This document shows, piece by piece, positions 34,896 to 46,386 of a stretch of DNA of 64,000 nucleotides; within the stretch, counting starts at the first letter, position 1, and each line of letters starts with the position of its first letter. The notes under the pieces were generated by a model, which saw only the letters and a program-made list of their open reading frames with translations, ran no database searches and was not told where the DNA came from. The stretch comes from Branchiostoma floridae. Lineage: Eukaryota; Chordata; Leptocardii; Amphioxiformes; Branchiostomatidae. Where the stretch lies: positions 335,122 through 399,121 of the forward strand of contig NC_049981.1 in the NCBI RefSeq assembly GCF_000003815.2, in the 5' to 3' direction. The position numbers and the translations under genes are program-made.

Positions 34896-35478
34896 GTGAG
34901 TTTAAGTATCATTTACGCAATTCTAGTTATCAAATCAAATCATGGCAACCATTTGCATTTATCTATATGGACTGATCGTACTCAACCGTCAAGTTCAGAG
35001 ACCGGAACCTCAGTTTAAACTCTATAGACCCCGGACGCCCCTGGCATGGACGGTGCGTTTTAGTTCCTTTTCTTTAGTTTATGTATAATACAACTACAGC
35101 GCCCCCTCCCCCGTTACCGTTACCCGGAGCGGCCATCTTCCACCGACCGGTGAGACCGTTACCCTTTGTTTATTGCCTTATATCATGAATTCCATATTCA
35201 TCACGGTTGTTTGTGGATGTGAAGAGGTGTCGGTAGAGTGAGAAAAAAATAAAACGAATATAAATAATCGGAGCTCTGAAAATGGCCGCTCGTCCACCCG
35301 GGATGACCTCTGACCTGACCACATACCATATAATGCAGCATGTGACATTTTTCATTCACACTGCCTTAAAGAAATAGTCTCTCGGAATAGTCTCTCGAGA
35401 TCAGGAGACTGGACCCGAGACTTGGGTTGATCTATTAAACCATTGCAATTATTTACAAATAAACATGTTTCCCGGCAG

Positions 35479-35913
35479 GTGGCTGGGTGGAGACCGACCC
35501 GACATGGGTGACACCGGACGAATGGCTGGACGATGACGGCGTCCGACGGCTCTCCGGCTACGTCTTGGATAACAACTTCAAGACGACTTGGAGACGCGGA
35601 GATGATGAGGCCATCTGGCAGCTGACGTTTGATCTGCAGGAGTCTATGACACTCTCCAGGATCCGTATTTGGTTTGAGAGGGAAGTCTATTCTGAGACTG
35701 GAAATATTATTAAACGTCCAGAAGTCACAGTCTTACGTTTAACTGGACGCCGTTGGACCGTTGTGTCACACTTTCGAGGTGAACTTAAAGAGGATGCCCT
35801 AACGAATCGGGTAGAATTTGACCTGACTGGACTTCTCGCTGCAGGACATTGGTGGCGTCTCCAGTTCCCTCGCGAAAATCGACGCGCAATTATCGAGGTC
35901 AGGTTTTTTCAAG
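35479..35913 (+). CDS. mosaic receptor exon 2: discoidin/galactose-binding-like domain
   Basis: A 145-codon exon in phase 1-1. Features are WVETDPTWVTPDEWLDDDG, then NNFKTTWR, IWQLTFDL and LSRIRIWFE, ending HWWRLQFP. This pattern (N-x-x-x-T-x-W, W-x-x-D-L, I-x-x-I) resembles F5/8 type C or related jelly-roll carbohydrate-binding domains, but the usual terminal cysteines are absent. The donor is CAAG|gcaagt, a GC-AG intron. The in-frame continuation would stop after six residues. Confidence 0.75.
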
Positions 35914-36091
35914 GCAAGTGCTCACTGCTACTTGTTTAGCGATAGAAAATAATCCAACTTTACTGTCACTTTAGCAAGGCAATCTACAAACATTTGGTAA
36001 AGCATGCTGCAATTTGACTGCACTTCTTGTCTGCAACAACAATGGTGGTTTCAAATTATACCAGACCCTCTTTCTTACATATCACTTCCAG

Positions 36092-36202
36092 CTTGCTCCA
36101 AAGTTGAGAAGACGGTCTGCACAGACGGCGACTGTGACGTACATGAGGTGATCTGTGACGGGATAGTGGACTGTGATGATGGGAGCGATGAAAATAACTG
36201 TG
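36092..36202 (+). CDS. mosaic receptor exon 3: LDLa domain 1
   Basis: Acceptor acttccag, donor TGTG|gtaagg, phase 1-1. Reads C..VCTDGDCDVHEVICDGIVDCDDGSDENNC (described by its cysteines). The acidic calcium-binding motif DCDDGSDENNC is canonical LDL-receptor class A. Confidence 0.9.
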
Positions 36203-37118
36203 GTAAGGCACAAATTCGAAGCGGAAGGGGAAGGTGGTAGTAAAATTTGTTATAAACATACTAGTAACCATCTTCTCGGTGGTTCGTCTTGTAATCACTA
36301 TGCATATTATGTTTCAATAACCTATGAGGAATGTTTGAAATTTTAGTGTCAATCCTTGATGTCCATTTTCATAATTCATGCAACTTTAGCATTAACATGT
36401 ATTTTTATAAAGAAAGAAAAAATGTCGAATGTATATAAAAATAATTATTTTATAAGCGTTGATAATGCGTCAGTGATAGTCTGTCAGCCAGAAACACACA
36501 TATAATTGACCCCTTGTCAAATTTCCTTTCAATTGGTTTCTATTAGATCGTTTTGTGATTGCTGTCCATAAAATGTACTTTGACAAAAAATTAAACAACA
36601 TACACACAACAAAACTTCAATTAGCTTGGGGAAGCTTTCGAGACGAACTCTGTCTCTTTGTAAACCCGGAGATCTCATCTTGGAGTTTCTCTGTCACATG
36701 ACGGTTAATGGACATTGTCACGTGACAAGACACAGTCATACACAGGTCTCAGATAGTGGCGCCCCCTGTCCCTGTTCAAAGTGCTCTTCTGCCGACGGAT
36801 CTGGATGGCCGCCAACGTATGGTGGTTAGGGCCAGAGAGAAGATAATGAAGATTACATCCAGTTTTAATAAATCTATCAACATATAAAGATACATATGCA
36901 TGGCACAAACATAATCAGCCGAGCGAACGCTCAGGGTCCATAATCCATGTCCGTTCATTTGGTCGATTGTTCGATCTTCTGAACGTCTCTCGTTTCTAAA
37001 GGCTTTGGAACGACAAGCTGACTGCTTGTGTCTTTTTCTGGTTGTCCATGTATTCTGGTTGTATTCAATACACATATATTGAAACCCCTCAGACTTTCTT
37101 ATGCTGTTTTGAATCCAG

Positions 37119-37214
37119 ATGAAAAGACTTGTCCAAACGGAGCCGCCATCAACGAAACACAAGTGTGTGATGGGACAGACGACTGCGGAGATGGTACAGA
37201 CGAACGGAACTGCT
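37119..37214 (+). CDS. mosaic receptor exon 4: LDLa domain 2
   Basis: Phase 1-1, acceptor gaatccag and donor CT|gtgagt. Contains [20 protein letters not shown] and GDGTDERNC. The N-terminal half is short, so the domain has five clear cysteines plus one from the next exon junction. Confidence 0.85.
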
Positions 37215-37756
37215 GTGAGTATGGGCTCAGATGACAGATATGTGTTTCCTAACTGTTTGGTCATTTCTTCTCCTCCTTTTTTTATTTCCTTTCAGTTCTA
37301 CTTAATTGCTTTATACGAGAATTCTTCTATTTTTTCACTTCAATAGGAAACTCTTCTTATTCTAAATGTATTCAGTCATTTTCAAATCGTCTTTCACAAT
37401 TGCCATGTTAATTTTTTTATGACAATGCGTTACACCAACACTGTATAACTGCTTATTTTGGTAACATTCGCTAATATGTTATAAAGCTAATGCCGCAAAA
37501 AGGATAATGGCCTAATATGCAGTTGTATCCATTGTTTAGAAACAGCAAAAACAAGTGACCGTAGGTAACAAACTCTGTGACGTAATAATGGTTTGTTAAT
37601 GATGAGGATAAGCAGGTAAATGCTTCTGTATTTGTTTGTATGGTTGGTTTACAGACATAACAATCTGTGTGTATGGTTCAAATATAATCACCGTTCATAA
37701 CAGTCCCTTTCTGTTCCTGATCATAACGCCTTTCTTTCGGTGAGCCGGAACGAAAC

Positions 37757-37896
37757 ATGTCGTATACAACGCACACGCTCCTCCAAGTCCTACAAATATA
37801 AGGTACACAAATAATTCCTAAAACCTATGTCGTATACAACGCACACGCTCCTCCATGTCCTACAAATATAAGGTACACAAATAATTTCCTAAAGTT
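37757..37896. repeat. 70-bp tandem duplication in intron 4
   Basis: 37757-37826 and 37827-37896 share atgtcgtatacaacgcacac, gctcctccawgtcctacaaa and tataaggtacacaaataat, differing at few positions. Confidence 0.9.
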
Positions 37897-38371
37897 TGAG
37901 TTCCCACCGACAATTCTGTGTATATGCGAAATATATAATTTCCATTCATGAAAACTACCCTTCAATCCCTGGTGTAAAATATAATTTCCCTCCAAGATCA
38001 TACCCCTTCTGTCCCTGCTATTTCCCTCTACTTTCGGTGTTCCGGTCACAAAGACACGTTCCTACCCGACAGATTAAGAGCATGGCCACCCCACCTAGCT
38101 ATATAGTAGTGAATCGCATACAAGACACATCACATCAGCTAATACAAAAAGCCTACTTAAAAGCTACGATACCTATCACTGCCAAATTTAAAACACAGCT
38201 AAGTCAGCGTCTCAATCGAACGACACAAATGAAACAACAACAGCGCTCCTCACAATGGATACTTGAGACGTACACCACGTTAAAAAGTAGGTCAACCACA
38301 GCTGTGGAAATAACCCCATATCTGCTTCGAGATAAGTAATTGCCAGACCCCAGCGTCTATAAGCAAGCTGG

Positions 38372-38879
38372 TCTACAATACCAGGGAAATAGGGGTGACA
38401 TCTCAAATTATTACATCGATAATGAAAATAGCTACCGCGAAAAAAAGGCTCCCAAAGATCAAACACATTTTAACCATAACATGCATATGACTATCAACCG
38501 CGCAAAATGTTAACAGTATGCTATGTCAAACCAACCTCAATATTGGAAACGCAAAGCCCGAACGAGATAGCATATTCCGACGAGGCCAACATCTGCTTGA
38601 CGGTATCAAATAACTACAACGCTTAAGGCACGATCATAAGGAAGACCTGAACCACTATACCGGACGGCGTAGGGGTGAAAACTGAAATTATTACATCCAT
38701 AATAAAAACAGCTACGGCGAAAAAAAAAACGTGCATCATTTCCTAACCGAGTACAGACGACATGCCAATCTACATGCGATTGCGGTATACGGAACATAGA
38801 GATATAGGTGCGAACAGCCAACGCACAAAGTGATTACAATACTCTGTTACTGGAGGTTACCCTCCAGTGTCACAGAGTA
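38372..38879. repeat. direct repeats and a hairpin in intron 4
   Basis: 38372-38450 and 38650-38735 share aggggtga..aaattattacat and aatagctaccgcgaaaaaaa. 38840-38879 is an imperfect hairpin (tactctgtt-actggagg against cctccagtgtcacagagta). These are probably old MITE remnants. Confidence 0.55.
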
Positions 38880-39008
38880 ATTATGTGTCGTAGAATACGA
38901 AACTATATATCCCTGTACCTAAAAAAACTGTTTTCGAAACGGAATAAAAGTTTTCGCTTTAGTATGTACGGCGATGTAGCTAAAAATTGTTTGATGTCTT
39001 AAATGCAG

Positions 39009-39161
39009 GCGAGTGGCAGGGCAAGCTGTCATGTAGCAATGGTACATGCGTACATTGGAAAAAGACTTGTCGTTTTGGCCACATTCCATGTGTTGAGGAT
39101 GAGCAATACTCGAGATGTGACGATAGAGAAGATTGCAACGATGGCAGTGACGAATCCTGTG
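39009..39161 (+). CDS. mosaic receptor exon 5: LDLa domain 3 (extended)
   Basis: Phase 1-1, acceptor aaatgcag and donor TGTG|gttagt. Reads CEWQGKLSCSNGTCVHWKKT, then CRFGHIPCVEDEQYSRCDDR and EDCNDGSDESC. Ten cysteine-region residues more than the other LDLa copies, with an insert before the acidic motif. Confidence 0.85.
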
Positions 39162-39573
39162 GTTAGTACACTTCTACATCTTTTTTGTGCGTTTTACAAA
39201 ACTTGTAAACCACACATTTTGTCATTCATTAACTAACCCAATTTTGCTCTAAAAGAAAACGAAGCCAAAAGTAAACGGCTGCATATACCTGAGTTTTTCT
39301 AGCATTGTAAACTTTCACTTAACCTAGACCTAAAAGTTAATACATATGCATGTGATGTTTTGCAGCCTCACACTAGGGCGGACGATCATAGACCTGCATT
39401 TGAATTTACATCTTGATTTATATCTTTTGTTAAGTAAATACCTGCTTGTTCAGTATAGTTGTTTACTCACTAACCAAAGTTAGTTAGACGGTTCCAGATA
39501 GCACATACAGGCACGGTTTGGTTGGAGGGGAAACTTTTCTGTTTGGCCTAACGACTCCCCTTCTATTCTTCAG

Positions 39574-39669
39574 CCGCATCTGCCTGTGACAACGGAGCCC
39601 TGTTCCACCCGGCCGCCCGATGTGACGGTAGAGACGACTGTGGGGACAACAGTGATGAGAAGAACTGTG
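39574..39669 (+). CDS. mosaic receptor exon 6: LDLa domain 4
   Basis: Phase 1-1, acceptor attcttcag and donor TGTG|gtgagc. Contains ACDNGALFHPAARCDGRDDC and GDNSDEKNC, with the standard calcium ligands. Confidence 0.9.
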
Positions 39670-39773
39670 GTGAGCTCTCCACACTTAAAAATATGGTTAG
39701 AATTTCACAAGAATCTCCAAAACGATTGCTTCGTGCGCAGTATTTACGATATATCGTAACAATATGTCCACAG

Positions 39774-39996
39774 TATGTTACTATCTACGGGACAGAGGAA
39801 CAAGCTACAGGGGCCTTGCAAACCGGAACAACTCCTGTCAGTTCTGGACATCTCAGTACCCCCACCCCCATAACCACACTCCCCAGGCCTACCCATCGGC
39901 AGGGCTGGAGCGAAACTACTGCCGGAACCCGGACGGGAAGGACAGGCCGTGGTGCTACACAAACAACCCGCTCATCAGGTGGATGTACTGCGAATG
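39774..39996 (+). CDS. mosaic receptor exon 7: kringle 1, interrupted by a LINE
   Basis: Kringle landmarks are all present: CYYLRDRGTSYRG, SCQFW, GLERNYCRNPDG, PWCYTNNP and RWMYC. Directly after RWMYC the LINE's 3' repeat begins and gives E-stop (TGA at about 39994-39996). The target duplication ctgcga (39988-39993 and 46413-46418) implies that the uninterrupted exon ended ..TAC TGC GAC G|gtaact at 46420. That is 222 nt, phase 1-1, matching both neighbours. The sixth kringle cysteine is not encoded in this exon. The mutant allele would make a secreted truncated protein, or skip the exon in frame. Confidence 0.8.
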
Positions 39997-40131
39997 AATG
40001 AATGAATTTATTGCTCAACAATCGCACAGGGTACAATGTATGGCAATTAATAACAACTAATAACTATACAGACAGTAGTACTAAGAGGCTACATACAAAA
40101 CAACAACAAAACATTATCGATAATAGTACAG

Positions 40132-43100
40132 TTATGTATGATTAATCTGATCTCGCATTTGGAATACATTATAAAGAAACTGGCCTACGTAAACGGATAT
40201 ATGAGTTGAACATGAGAGCAATACATGGAAAATATCGCTTTCTGCACCTGCGAGAGAGATGTGTGTTTTGGTTCTAATATTCTTAAACAATGTTTCTCTC
40301 TCTTTACTGTAGGTGGGACATTTCATAACAAAGTGGAATTCATCTTCTATATTTTCATGACATGTAGGACACAGTCTCTGAGTGGCTGGTGTGTTACGGT
40401 GACGACCTTTTTCAATTTCTAAGCAATGTGCACTTATTCTCAGTTTTGTAATGTTGTATCTAAATGATCTATTATGAATTGATTTGAGATATTCTTCCAT
40501 ACCAAAGTGTTTTTTGATTTTCGAATATGTTTTAAGTTTGTTGGTGCTTTTGAGCTGTTCCCTCCAGCCAGAAAGAAACGTGTCTTTTAGACGCTCTTTG
40601 AATATGTTCCCAAAATGTTTGGCATTAACAGCGGGGTTAAGCCAAACATTTTGGAACCCATGTCGGCATAAAATGTCCTGAACGTGAGTAGCCCAGTCAT
40701 GTCCTTCTTCGACTGAAGTGTCGTAAGCCTTTTTAACAATCCTATCATTTGGTAGAGTATGCAATCTTAGCCAATATTTAATCAGATGTGTTTGACTGTC
40801 AACGAATAGAGGGAATACTCCTAATTCCCCTCTTACGGCGGCATTGACAGAGCTTTTCGGTACATGAAGTAAAATTTTGCAGAAATTTAAGAGTACGTAT
40901 TCTAAGTCAGGTATTTCATATGAGATTTTTGGTTGTTCTATTCTTATATGCTGGTTCCTAAACAAAGTGTCTGACTGGTATATCACGTTCAGTTTGTCAC
41001 TGTATTTCTTGAATCGAACAAGAATGGGACGAGTATAAATAGTCGAGGCTTCTGATATATTTCCCAGACGAGAGACTCTAAGTATGTCAACTTCTGATCC
41101 CAATATCGGGCTGAGGACTCTGGCTATAGATGTTCTGGTCGTTTCATTTTGACATTCCGGAATCCCCTTGAATATTAGATCTCTGCATTGTGCATTTATT
41201 CCTGTGAGCTCACTACAATAAAGTAGGATAGGTTTAACCAGGCTGTTAAACAGATCAATAGCTAGGGAAATCGAGGGGTTGGAATTAGATGATAAGAATG
41301 ATTTCAATTTGAACGAGGCCCGTAGTGCTTTCAATCTTAACTGTTTTATGGCTCGACTAAAAGATCCTGAAGGTGTTATGTCCACTCCTAGGTAGGTATA
41401 AAAGTTGGTTATCTCTATAGTTTGACCCTGAGATGTGAAAGGTGACTGTTTGTTATTGACTGTCCGCCCATTTTTGGAGAAGATCATTACTTTTGTTTTG
41501 TTCTTATTGATTGATAATTTCCAAAGAGAGCAAAATTGGTCCAGTGCCCTCAAACATTCTTTGAGGCCTGATTCTGATTTCGATACAAGTACAAGGTCAT
41601 CAGCCCAAAATATGCTGTTTACAGGAGTATCTTTTAAGAATAGGGAGTCACAAGATATTGGATTTAATAGGGCCGGGAAATCGTTAATATAAAGGTTAAA
41701 AAGGAGGGGACTTATGTTACAACCTTGTCTCACCCCGCAGAATGACTGGAAGTATGGTGACATGCCGTGTGGGGTTTTAACGCAATATTCTATGTTGTGA
41801 TACATTGATTTTATTAGTCTAAAGAAGTTACCTCCTATCCCTAACGATAAAAGTTTATAGAATAGTCCGTTTCGCCATACCGAATCAAAGGCTTTTCGGA
41901 AATCCACGAAACAAGCATATAGCTTACCCCCAGGTTTGGATGTCTGTTGGTCGATTAACGTTTTGAGGACAAAGACGTTATCGCTTGTTCTAAAATCTTT
42001 TCTAAAACCGGATTGAAAAGGTGATAGTAAATTTGAGCTTTCAAGGAAATGTTGTAAACGTTTGTTCAAGATAAAAGTAAACAATTTGCCGACACAGCTA
42101 GAAATAGCTATTCCTCTGTAGTTGCTAGGATTTGATGCTTCTCCACTTTTAAAGATTGGAACTAGAGTGCTTTGGCTCCACTGTTGGGGAAAATGTCCGG
42201 ACTGTAAAAATATGTTGAACATTTTTTTGAAGGGCTGTATCAGTTGAGGTGCGCCATATTTCAGCATTTCATTAATTATTGAATCTGTTCCGCTAGACTT
42301 GTTGCTTTTTAAACTAGACAGAGCGTTTTGGATTTCTTCTTCAGTAATCTCGAAGTCTAGCGGGTTATCCGTTTCATGTTCAAGAGAGTTGATTATTTTA
42401 TCGGCGTGTTCTTTATCTTTTGTATCTACTGTGATGTTTGCGTTAATTGTTTTAAAATGATTAAGCCATTCACTAATTGAAATTTCGTCCCCTGTCTCAA
42501 CCTTGGACCCATTTTCTAAGTTTCGAAGATTATTGATTTCTTTCCAGAATGATTTAGGTTCCTTCTTAGCTAGTTTAGATAAGAACGTCATTTTCTCTTC
42601 ATTATGTTGTTTTTTTCTCTTTTTTATCAGTTTCTTATACTCCTTGACTTTGTATACATAATTTTGTCTTTTGTCTTGTCGCCATGGAAATTTCCTAATT
42701 TCCGCGGCAAGAACTCGCATTCTTGATTTTAAATCCCGACACTGTTGGTCGTACCACGGTTTATTTAAAGGTTTCTTTTTTCGCTTGGAAACTCGAATAG
42801 ATTTTAGTGACAAGTCAGCTGTTATTTTGATGATGTTATTAAAGTCTTCAACAACATGTTTTGTTTGGCTGGCAGAGTAAGGTTTTGATATAAACTGTTG
42901 TATTGCGTTTTTTGTTTGTGAGGAACGAAGGGCCTCCTGGAATTTTTCACATGACGTTTCTTCCCAGATATATCTTTTAGGGAATGAATTAGTTTTTTCA
43001 TATGTTTTGTGTCTAAAATTTGAATGATTCGTTTTAAGGGAGACTGAAATTTGACAATGATCGGACATCCAGGTTGGGTCGTGGACTTTGAAATACTGTA

Positions 43101-43872
43101 CAGATGTGAAGAAATGTAGACTAGTAATACAGTAGTCTACCGTACTTGTGCCATTATATTTGATACATGTGTTTTTTCCTGGAAGATCCCCAATAGTCCT
43201 TCCATTCACAAGAATCATATTAGCAGCAGAGCATAAATCAATGAGTTCTCTGCCGTATCTGTTATTTACAGTGTCGGTATTAAATCTTGGTTTTAGTTGA
43301 ATTTCACAGGCATTTTCATCAAGACCATCAAACAGTTTTTCTTGTACATTAGATGTTCTAGAATTCAAATCACCCAGAAGTAGAATATGTCCCCCGCTGT
43401 TGAATTTGGCTATGTCAGCAGTTAGGTCTTCAAATAGTGTATTCTTTTTAGTAGCAAATATTGGAGAATTTTCAGGAGGTAGATAAAGGCAACCTAAAAT
43501 TACATCCCTGTCAAAGCCAAAGAAATTCTTATCTAATTTGCACCAGATAATGTCAGAATTGTTACTATGTAATTTCGAGATTCCTTTCGCAAGATTTCGT
43601 TTAAAGAGAAGAACTACCCCGCCTGAATTTCTACGGGATTGCTTTCTAAGTTTTCTGTCGCTCCGGAAATAGTGGTAACCGTCTATATGAAAGTTGTCTT
43701 CAGGTTTCAGCCACGTTTCTTGGATACAGACTACATCATATTTACAAATACTATCTAAAAAATCTACTTCTACACACTTTTTACTAAGACTACCTTGAAT
43801 GTTCCAGCTAGTTAGGCGTAAGGCCACATCATGTGCCATAAGAAATGATAGAAAAGTCAGAAAGTAAACCAA
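40132..43872 (-). CDS. LINE ORF2: endonuclease-reverse transcriptase (1246 aa)
   Basis: N-terminal apurinic-type endonuclease (about residues 15-290) with SWNIQG, QETWL, GDLNSR and SDHCQISV. The reverse transcriptase (about 520-830) has NYRGIAISS, VDFRKAFDSVW, GVRQGCNISPLLFNLYIND and the catalytic box WADDLVL, where F/Y-A-D-D is usual. A C-terminal zinc-knuckle-like segment CPTCHENIEDEFHFVMKCP follows. Length and completeness match an active element. The first Met at 43872 is followed by another at codon 12, which may be the true start. Confidence 0.9.
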   Translation of the reverse strand: MVYFLTFLSFLMAHDVALRLTSWNIQGSLSKKCVEVDFLDSICKYDVVCIQETWLKPEDNFHIDGYHYFRSDRKLRKQSRRNSGGVVLLFKRNLAKGISKLHSNNSDIIWCKLDKNFFGFDRDVILGCLYLPPENSPIFATKKNTLFEDLTADIAKFNSGGHILLLGDLNSRTSNVQEKLFDGLDENACEIQLKPRFNTDTVNNRYGRELIDLCSAANMILVNGRTIGDLPGKNTCIKYNGTSTVDYCITSLHFFTSVQYFKVHDPTWMSDHCQISVSLKTNHSNFRHKTYEKTNSFPKRYIWEETSCEKFQEALRSSQTKNAIQQFISKPYSASQTKHVVEDFNNIIKITADLSLKSIRVSKRKKKPLNKPWYDQQCRDLKSRMRVLAAEIRKFPWRQDKRQNYVYKVKEYKKLIKKRKKQHNEEKMTFLSKLAKKEPKSFWKEINNLRNLENGSKVETGDEISISEWLNHFKTINANITVDTKDKEHADKIINSLEHETDNPLDFEITEEEIQNALSSLKSNKSSGTDSIINEMLKYGAPQLIQPFKKMFNIFLQSGHFPQQWSQSTLVPIFKSGEASNPSNYRGIAISSCVGKLFTFILNKRLQHFLESSNLLSPFQSGFRKDFRTSDNVFVLKTLIDQQTSKPGGKLYACFVDFRKAFDSVWRNGLFYKLLSLGIGGNFFRLIKSMYHNIEYCVKTPHGMSPYFQSFCGVRQGCNISPLLFNLYINDFPALLNPISCDSLFLKDTPVNSIFWADDLVLVSKSESGLKECLRALDQFCSLWKLSINKNKTKVMIFSKNGRTVNNKQSPFTSQGQTIEITNFYTYLGVDITPSGSFSRAIKQLRLKALRASFKLKSFLSSNSNPSISLAIDLFNSLVKPILLYCSELTGINAQCRDLIFKGIPECQNETTRTSIARVLSPILGSEVDILRVSRLGNISEASTIYTRPILVRFKKYSDKLNVIYQSDTLFRNQHIRIEQPKISYEIPDLEYVLLNFCKILLHVPKSSVNAAVRGELGVFPLFVDSQTHLIKYWLRLHTLPNDRIVKKAYDTSVEEGHDWATHVQDILCRHGFQNVWLNPAVNAKHFGNIFKERLKDTFLSGWREQLKSTNKLKTYSKIKKHFGMEEYLKSIHNRSFRYNITKLRISAHCLEIEKGRHRNTPATQRLCPTCHENIEDEFHFVMKCPTYSKERETLFKNIRTKTHISLAGAESDIFHVLLSCSTHISVYVGQFLYNVFQMRDQINHT

Positions 43873-44053
43873 GAAAAAATGTTAAGAGCAATAATTACGT
43901 ATGTTGTTTATCATATGTATTAAGGTTTACGTATGAATGAGTACCATATATGTCTATATTTTGGTGGTTATATGAAATAATCAAATGTTCTATGTAAAGT
44001 AGAGTAATAGAAGGGTTCACTTTCCTTTTGGTCAGCGCTGGTACACTGAGTAT

Positions 44054-46246
44054 CTAAAAGTTGTTGAGCAGTTCTTTCAACTTGTAGGCCAGGTTTATAA
44101 TGTCCTCGTGTGGTGTGTTGACCTGGGACCGGTACCTGTTGGGACGGCTCCGCTCTCCCGATGTACAGTTCACGTCGGCAGGCCAGGAACCGTCTCGGCC
44201 GCGGTTCTGCTGCGGTCTGTCCTGTCCGCGGTTCTGCTGTGCTCTATCCTGTCCGCGGTTCTCTTGTGCTCTGTCCTGTCCGCGGTTCCGATGTGTTCTG
44301 TCCTGTCCTGAATGTGGGGGTTGTCTCCAGTTTTCTCGACTGTAGCCGGGATCGTATTTGTTCTCCACAGAGCGGATGGTCCTCTTTACATCTGCCACTA
44401 GAAGACTCGTCCCTGTGACTTCATCCAAGTGGATACCATCGCGTCTGTAGAGATGTCTAGATGTTGACAGTTTCTTGTGACGTACGTACAGCAGCTTCTC
44501 TTCATCCTTGTATCTTTGTAGTACAGATTGGTTATAGTCCTTGATGTTCTTGTTCAGGTCAGATTGCAGGTCATTGCCTCTCGGGAGAACCTGAGACAAG
44601 ACAATGGTGGCGTTTGGAAATGACGCTTTGGCAATACTGACGAGTTCTTCCGTTTTCTGCAGACAGTCTTGTACAGAAGAGTCGTTGTGTTTGGAGTTGT
44701 CTAAGTCGTTAGATCCTATGTGAAGAATCGCATAGGATGTTCCTGGGTCGTGGATGGTTTCTAGCTTCTTTGTGGCATCGGATATTGTAGATGTCTTGTC
44801 TTTGTGTGTCGAAAGATTGGGAAACATTCTGGAGACATTGACGGCTTTCCATATGGAGTCCGTGTACACCCTGACTTGTTTCGACTCCACTGTCGGGACT
44901 TGTGTTCCTTCCTGTGACGGAACCTGTTGGGTCAGTTCAACGTCTGAGTCGGCTTCTTCAGTACTTGGCTGTGTTGTTGTATGATTTGCATGAGCTGTAC
45001 CCGGATCCATTGTTTTGTCATCAGTGGCGTTATTAGTGCCATTGTCCTTGGAGATGCAGTTTTTAGCACTAACCTGATGAGCACCTGGGTTCAAAGCCAC
45101 AGTCTGTGCATACGTTCTCATCTTTGAAATGGATTGGGAGAGTTGAATGGAATCCGTCACCTCCTGCAGTTTAGCAATCTGTTCTTGCTGTTTTTCAACA
45201 AGGGACTGGAGAGATTCACACTTCGCCGTGAGGGTGGCCATTTCTTCATTGTGGCGGCTGTTCACACTCTTCCTTTCATTTGCATGCCTTTTCTGTTCAT
45301 CTTCCAGCTGTTTTTTCAACTCACCGGAGACAGCTTTCAGTTTCTTTTCAAATTCATTCTTTTGTGTACCCTGTTCATCTTTTAACGCCTTGACTTCTAC
45401 TTGTAGAGTATTAACAAGGTCAACAAGATCCGCGTAGTGTTTCTGGATATCTCTTGTGATGAGGTCGTGTGAAGTTGACTTTTCCACAGTGTCCGATGGA
45501 GTCGGGGTGTTCTCAAAGTCCAACACGTTTTTGCTAGAGTTCAGTGGAGATTCAGTAGAAGTTGGGGTCCTGAAGGGGCTGATAAAGTTTTCGACAGCTT
45601 TTCTAAATCTGTTTGTCTTTCTAGGTGTGCCAACAGGGACCTTGACAGGGGTTTCATCTGAGTGATCAATGGTTTCGGATGATGTATCCACAGTTTCAGA
45701 AGATAGAAACGTCTTACCTTTCGGAGTGGTGAAGGTGTTACTTCCGGTATCGTGGTCTTTGTTTCCGTCGGCGTCGCTTTGGCTTGGGCCGCCATTTTGA
45801 CAGTTGCCATTCGATGTTTCTTCAACTTTTTTCTTCAGACTCGGAAAGATTTTGTCAGTCCATTCCAGGAATGCTGATCCTTGGATGCAGATGGTACCGT
45901 TTCTCCAGAAGTGGATTGACAGCACGCACGATTCTTGAACTTTTCCGTCTTTCTGTTCTGTCTCTGTGACGATCAAGACGTCCGCTTGGTCTCCGTCTCT
46001 CCATTCTACCTTCTGTCCGCTCTGCTTTCCGTACTCTTCGTTGTAGCGCAACTTACACACCTTCACCCACACAGGAACTCTGTCGGTAGTTGTCACAAAC
46101 TTTGTATTGCAGGGGCTGGTTTTGGCCTCGTCATTGTAGTCGGTGTGTATGGTCTCGTCCGCTGGAATCTTCGACGCTGAGACATTCCACCATTTCGTCG
46201 AACTTTTTGCCCGAGTTGACGCCCTGGTGCTTCTGATTCCAGCCAT
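44054..46246 (-). CDS. LINE ORF1: coiled coil and SGNH-esterase protein (730 aa)
   Basis: An N-terminal region (about residues 1-145) of unknown fold is followed by a Ser/Thr-rich stretch and a charged coiled coil (about 275-375). Then comes an SGNH-hydrolase-like domain: TDSIWKAV (block I-like), HIGSNDLDN (block III) and DGIHLDE (block V). Esterase domains are known in ORF1 of CR1-type LINEs. The C-terminus has five tandem RGQDRAQQN-like octads, likely an RNA-binding basic region. Confidence 0.85.
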   Translation of the reverse strand: MAGIRSTRASTRAKSSTKWWNVSASKIPADETIHTDYNDEAKTSPCNTKFVTTTDRVPVWVKVCKLRYNEEYGKQSGQKVEWRDGDQADVLIVTETEQKDGKVQESCVLSIHFWRNGTICIQGSAFLEWTDKIFPSLKKKVEETSNGNCQNGGPSQSDADGNKDHDTGSNTFTTPKGKTFLSSETVDTSSETIDHSDETPVKVPVGTPRKTNRFRKAVENFISPFRTPTSTESPLNSSKNVLDFENTPTPSDTVEKSTSHDLITRDIQKHYADLVDLVNTLQVEVKALKDEQGTQKNEFEKKLKAVSGELKKQLEDEQKRHANERKSVNSRHNEEMATLTAKCESLQSLVEKQQEQIAKLQEVTDSIQLSQSISKMRTYAQTVALNPGAHQVSAKNCISKDNGTNNATDDKTMDPGTAHANHTTTQPSTEEADSDVELTQQVPSQEGTQVPTVESKQVRVYTDSIWKAVNVSRMFPNLSTHKDKTSTISDATKKLETIHDPGTSYAILHIGSNDLDNSKHNDSSVQDCLQKTEELVSIAKASFPNATIVLSQVLPRGNDLQSDLNKNIKDYNQSVLQRYKDEEKLLYVRHKKLSTSRHLYRRDGIHLDEVTGTSLLVADVKRTIRSVENKYDPGYSRENWRQPPHSGQDRTHRNRGQDRAQENRGQDRAQQNRGQDRPQQNRGRDGSWPADVNCTSGERSRPNRYRSQVNTPHEDIINLAYKLKELLNNF

Positions 46247-46374
46247 CCTTACTATGTGGTTACTAAACTGTATATCCGGTACTCAAAAAACTCAAAATCT
46301 ATGATAAAAACAATCGTAATCCGCTCTAAAACATCTTCACTTACGGAGCCCTGGTGATAGTGCACCCGTACCGT

Positions 46375-46386
46375 CCGCCATCTTGG
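46375..46386 (-). promoter_or_regulatory. YY1-like site in the LINE 5' UTR
   Basis: The plus strand reads CCGCCATCTTGG, i.e. CCAAGATGGCGG on the LINE strand, about 27 bases from its 5' end. This matches the YY1 consensus core (AAGATGGCGGC) seen near the start of some LINEs. Confidence 0.5.
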
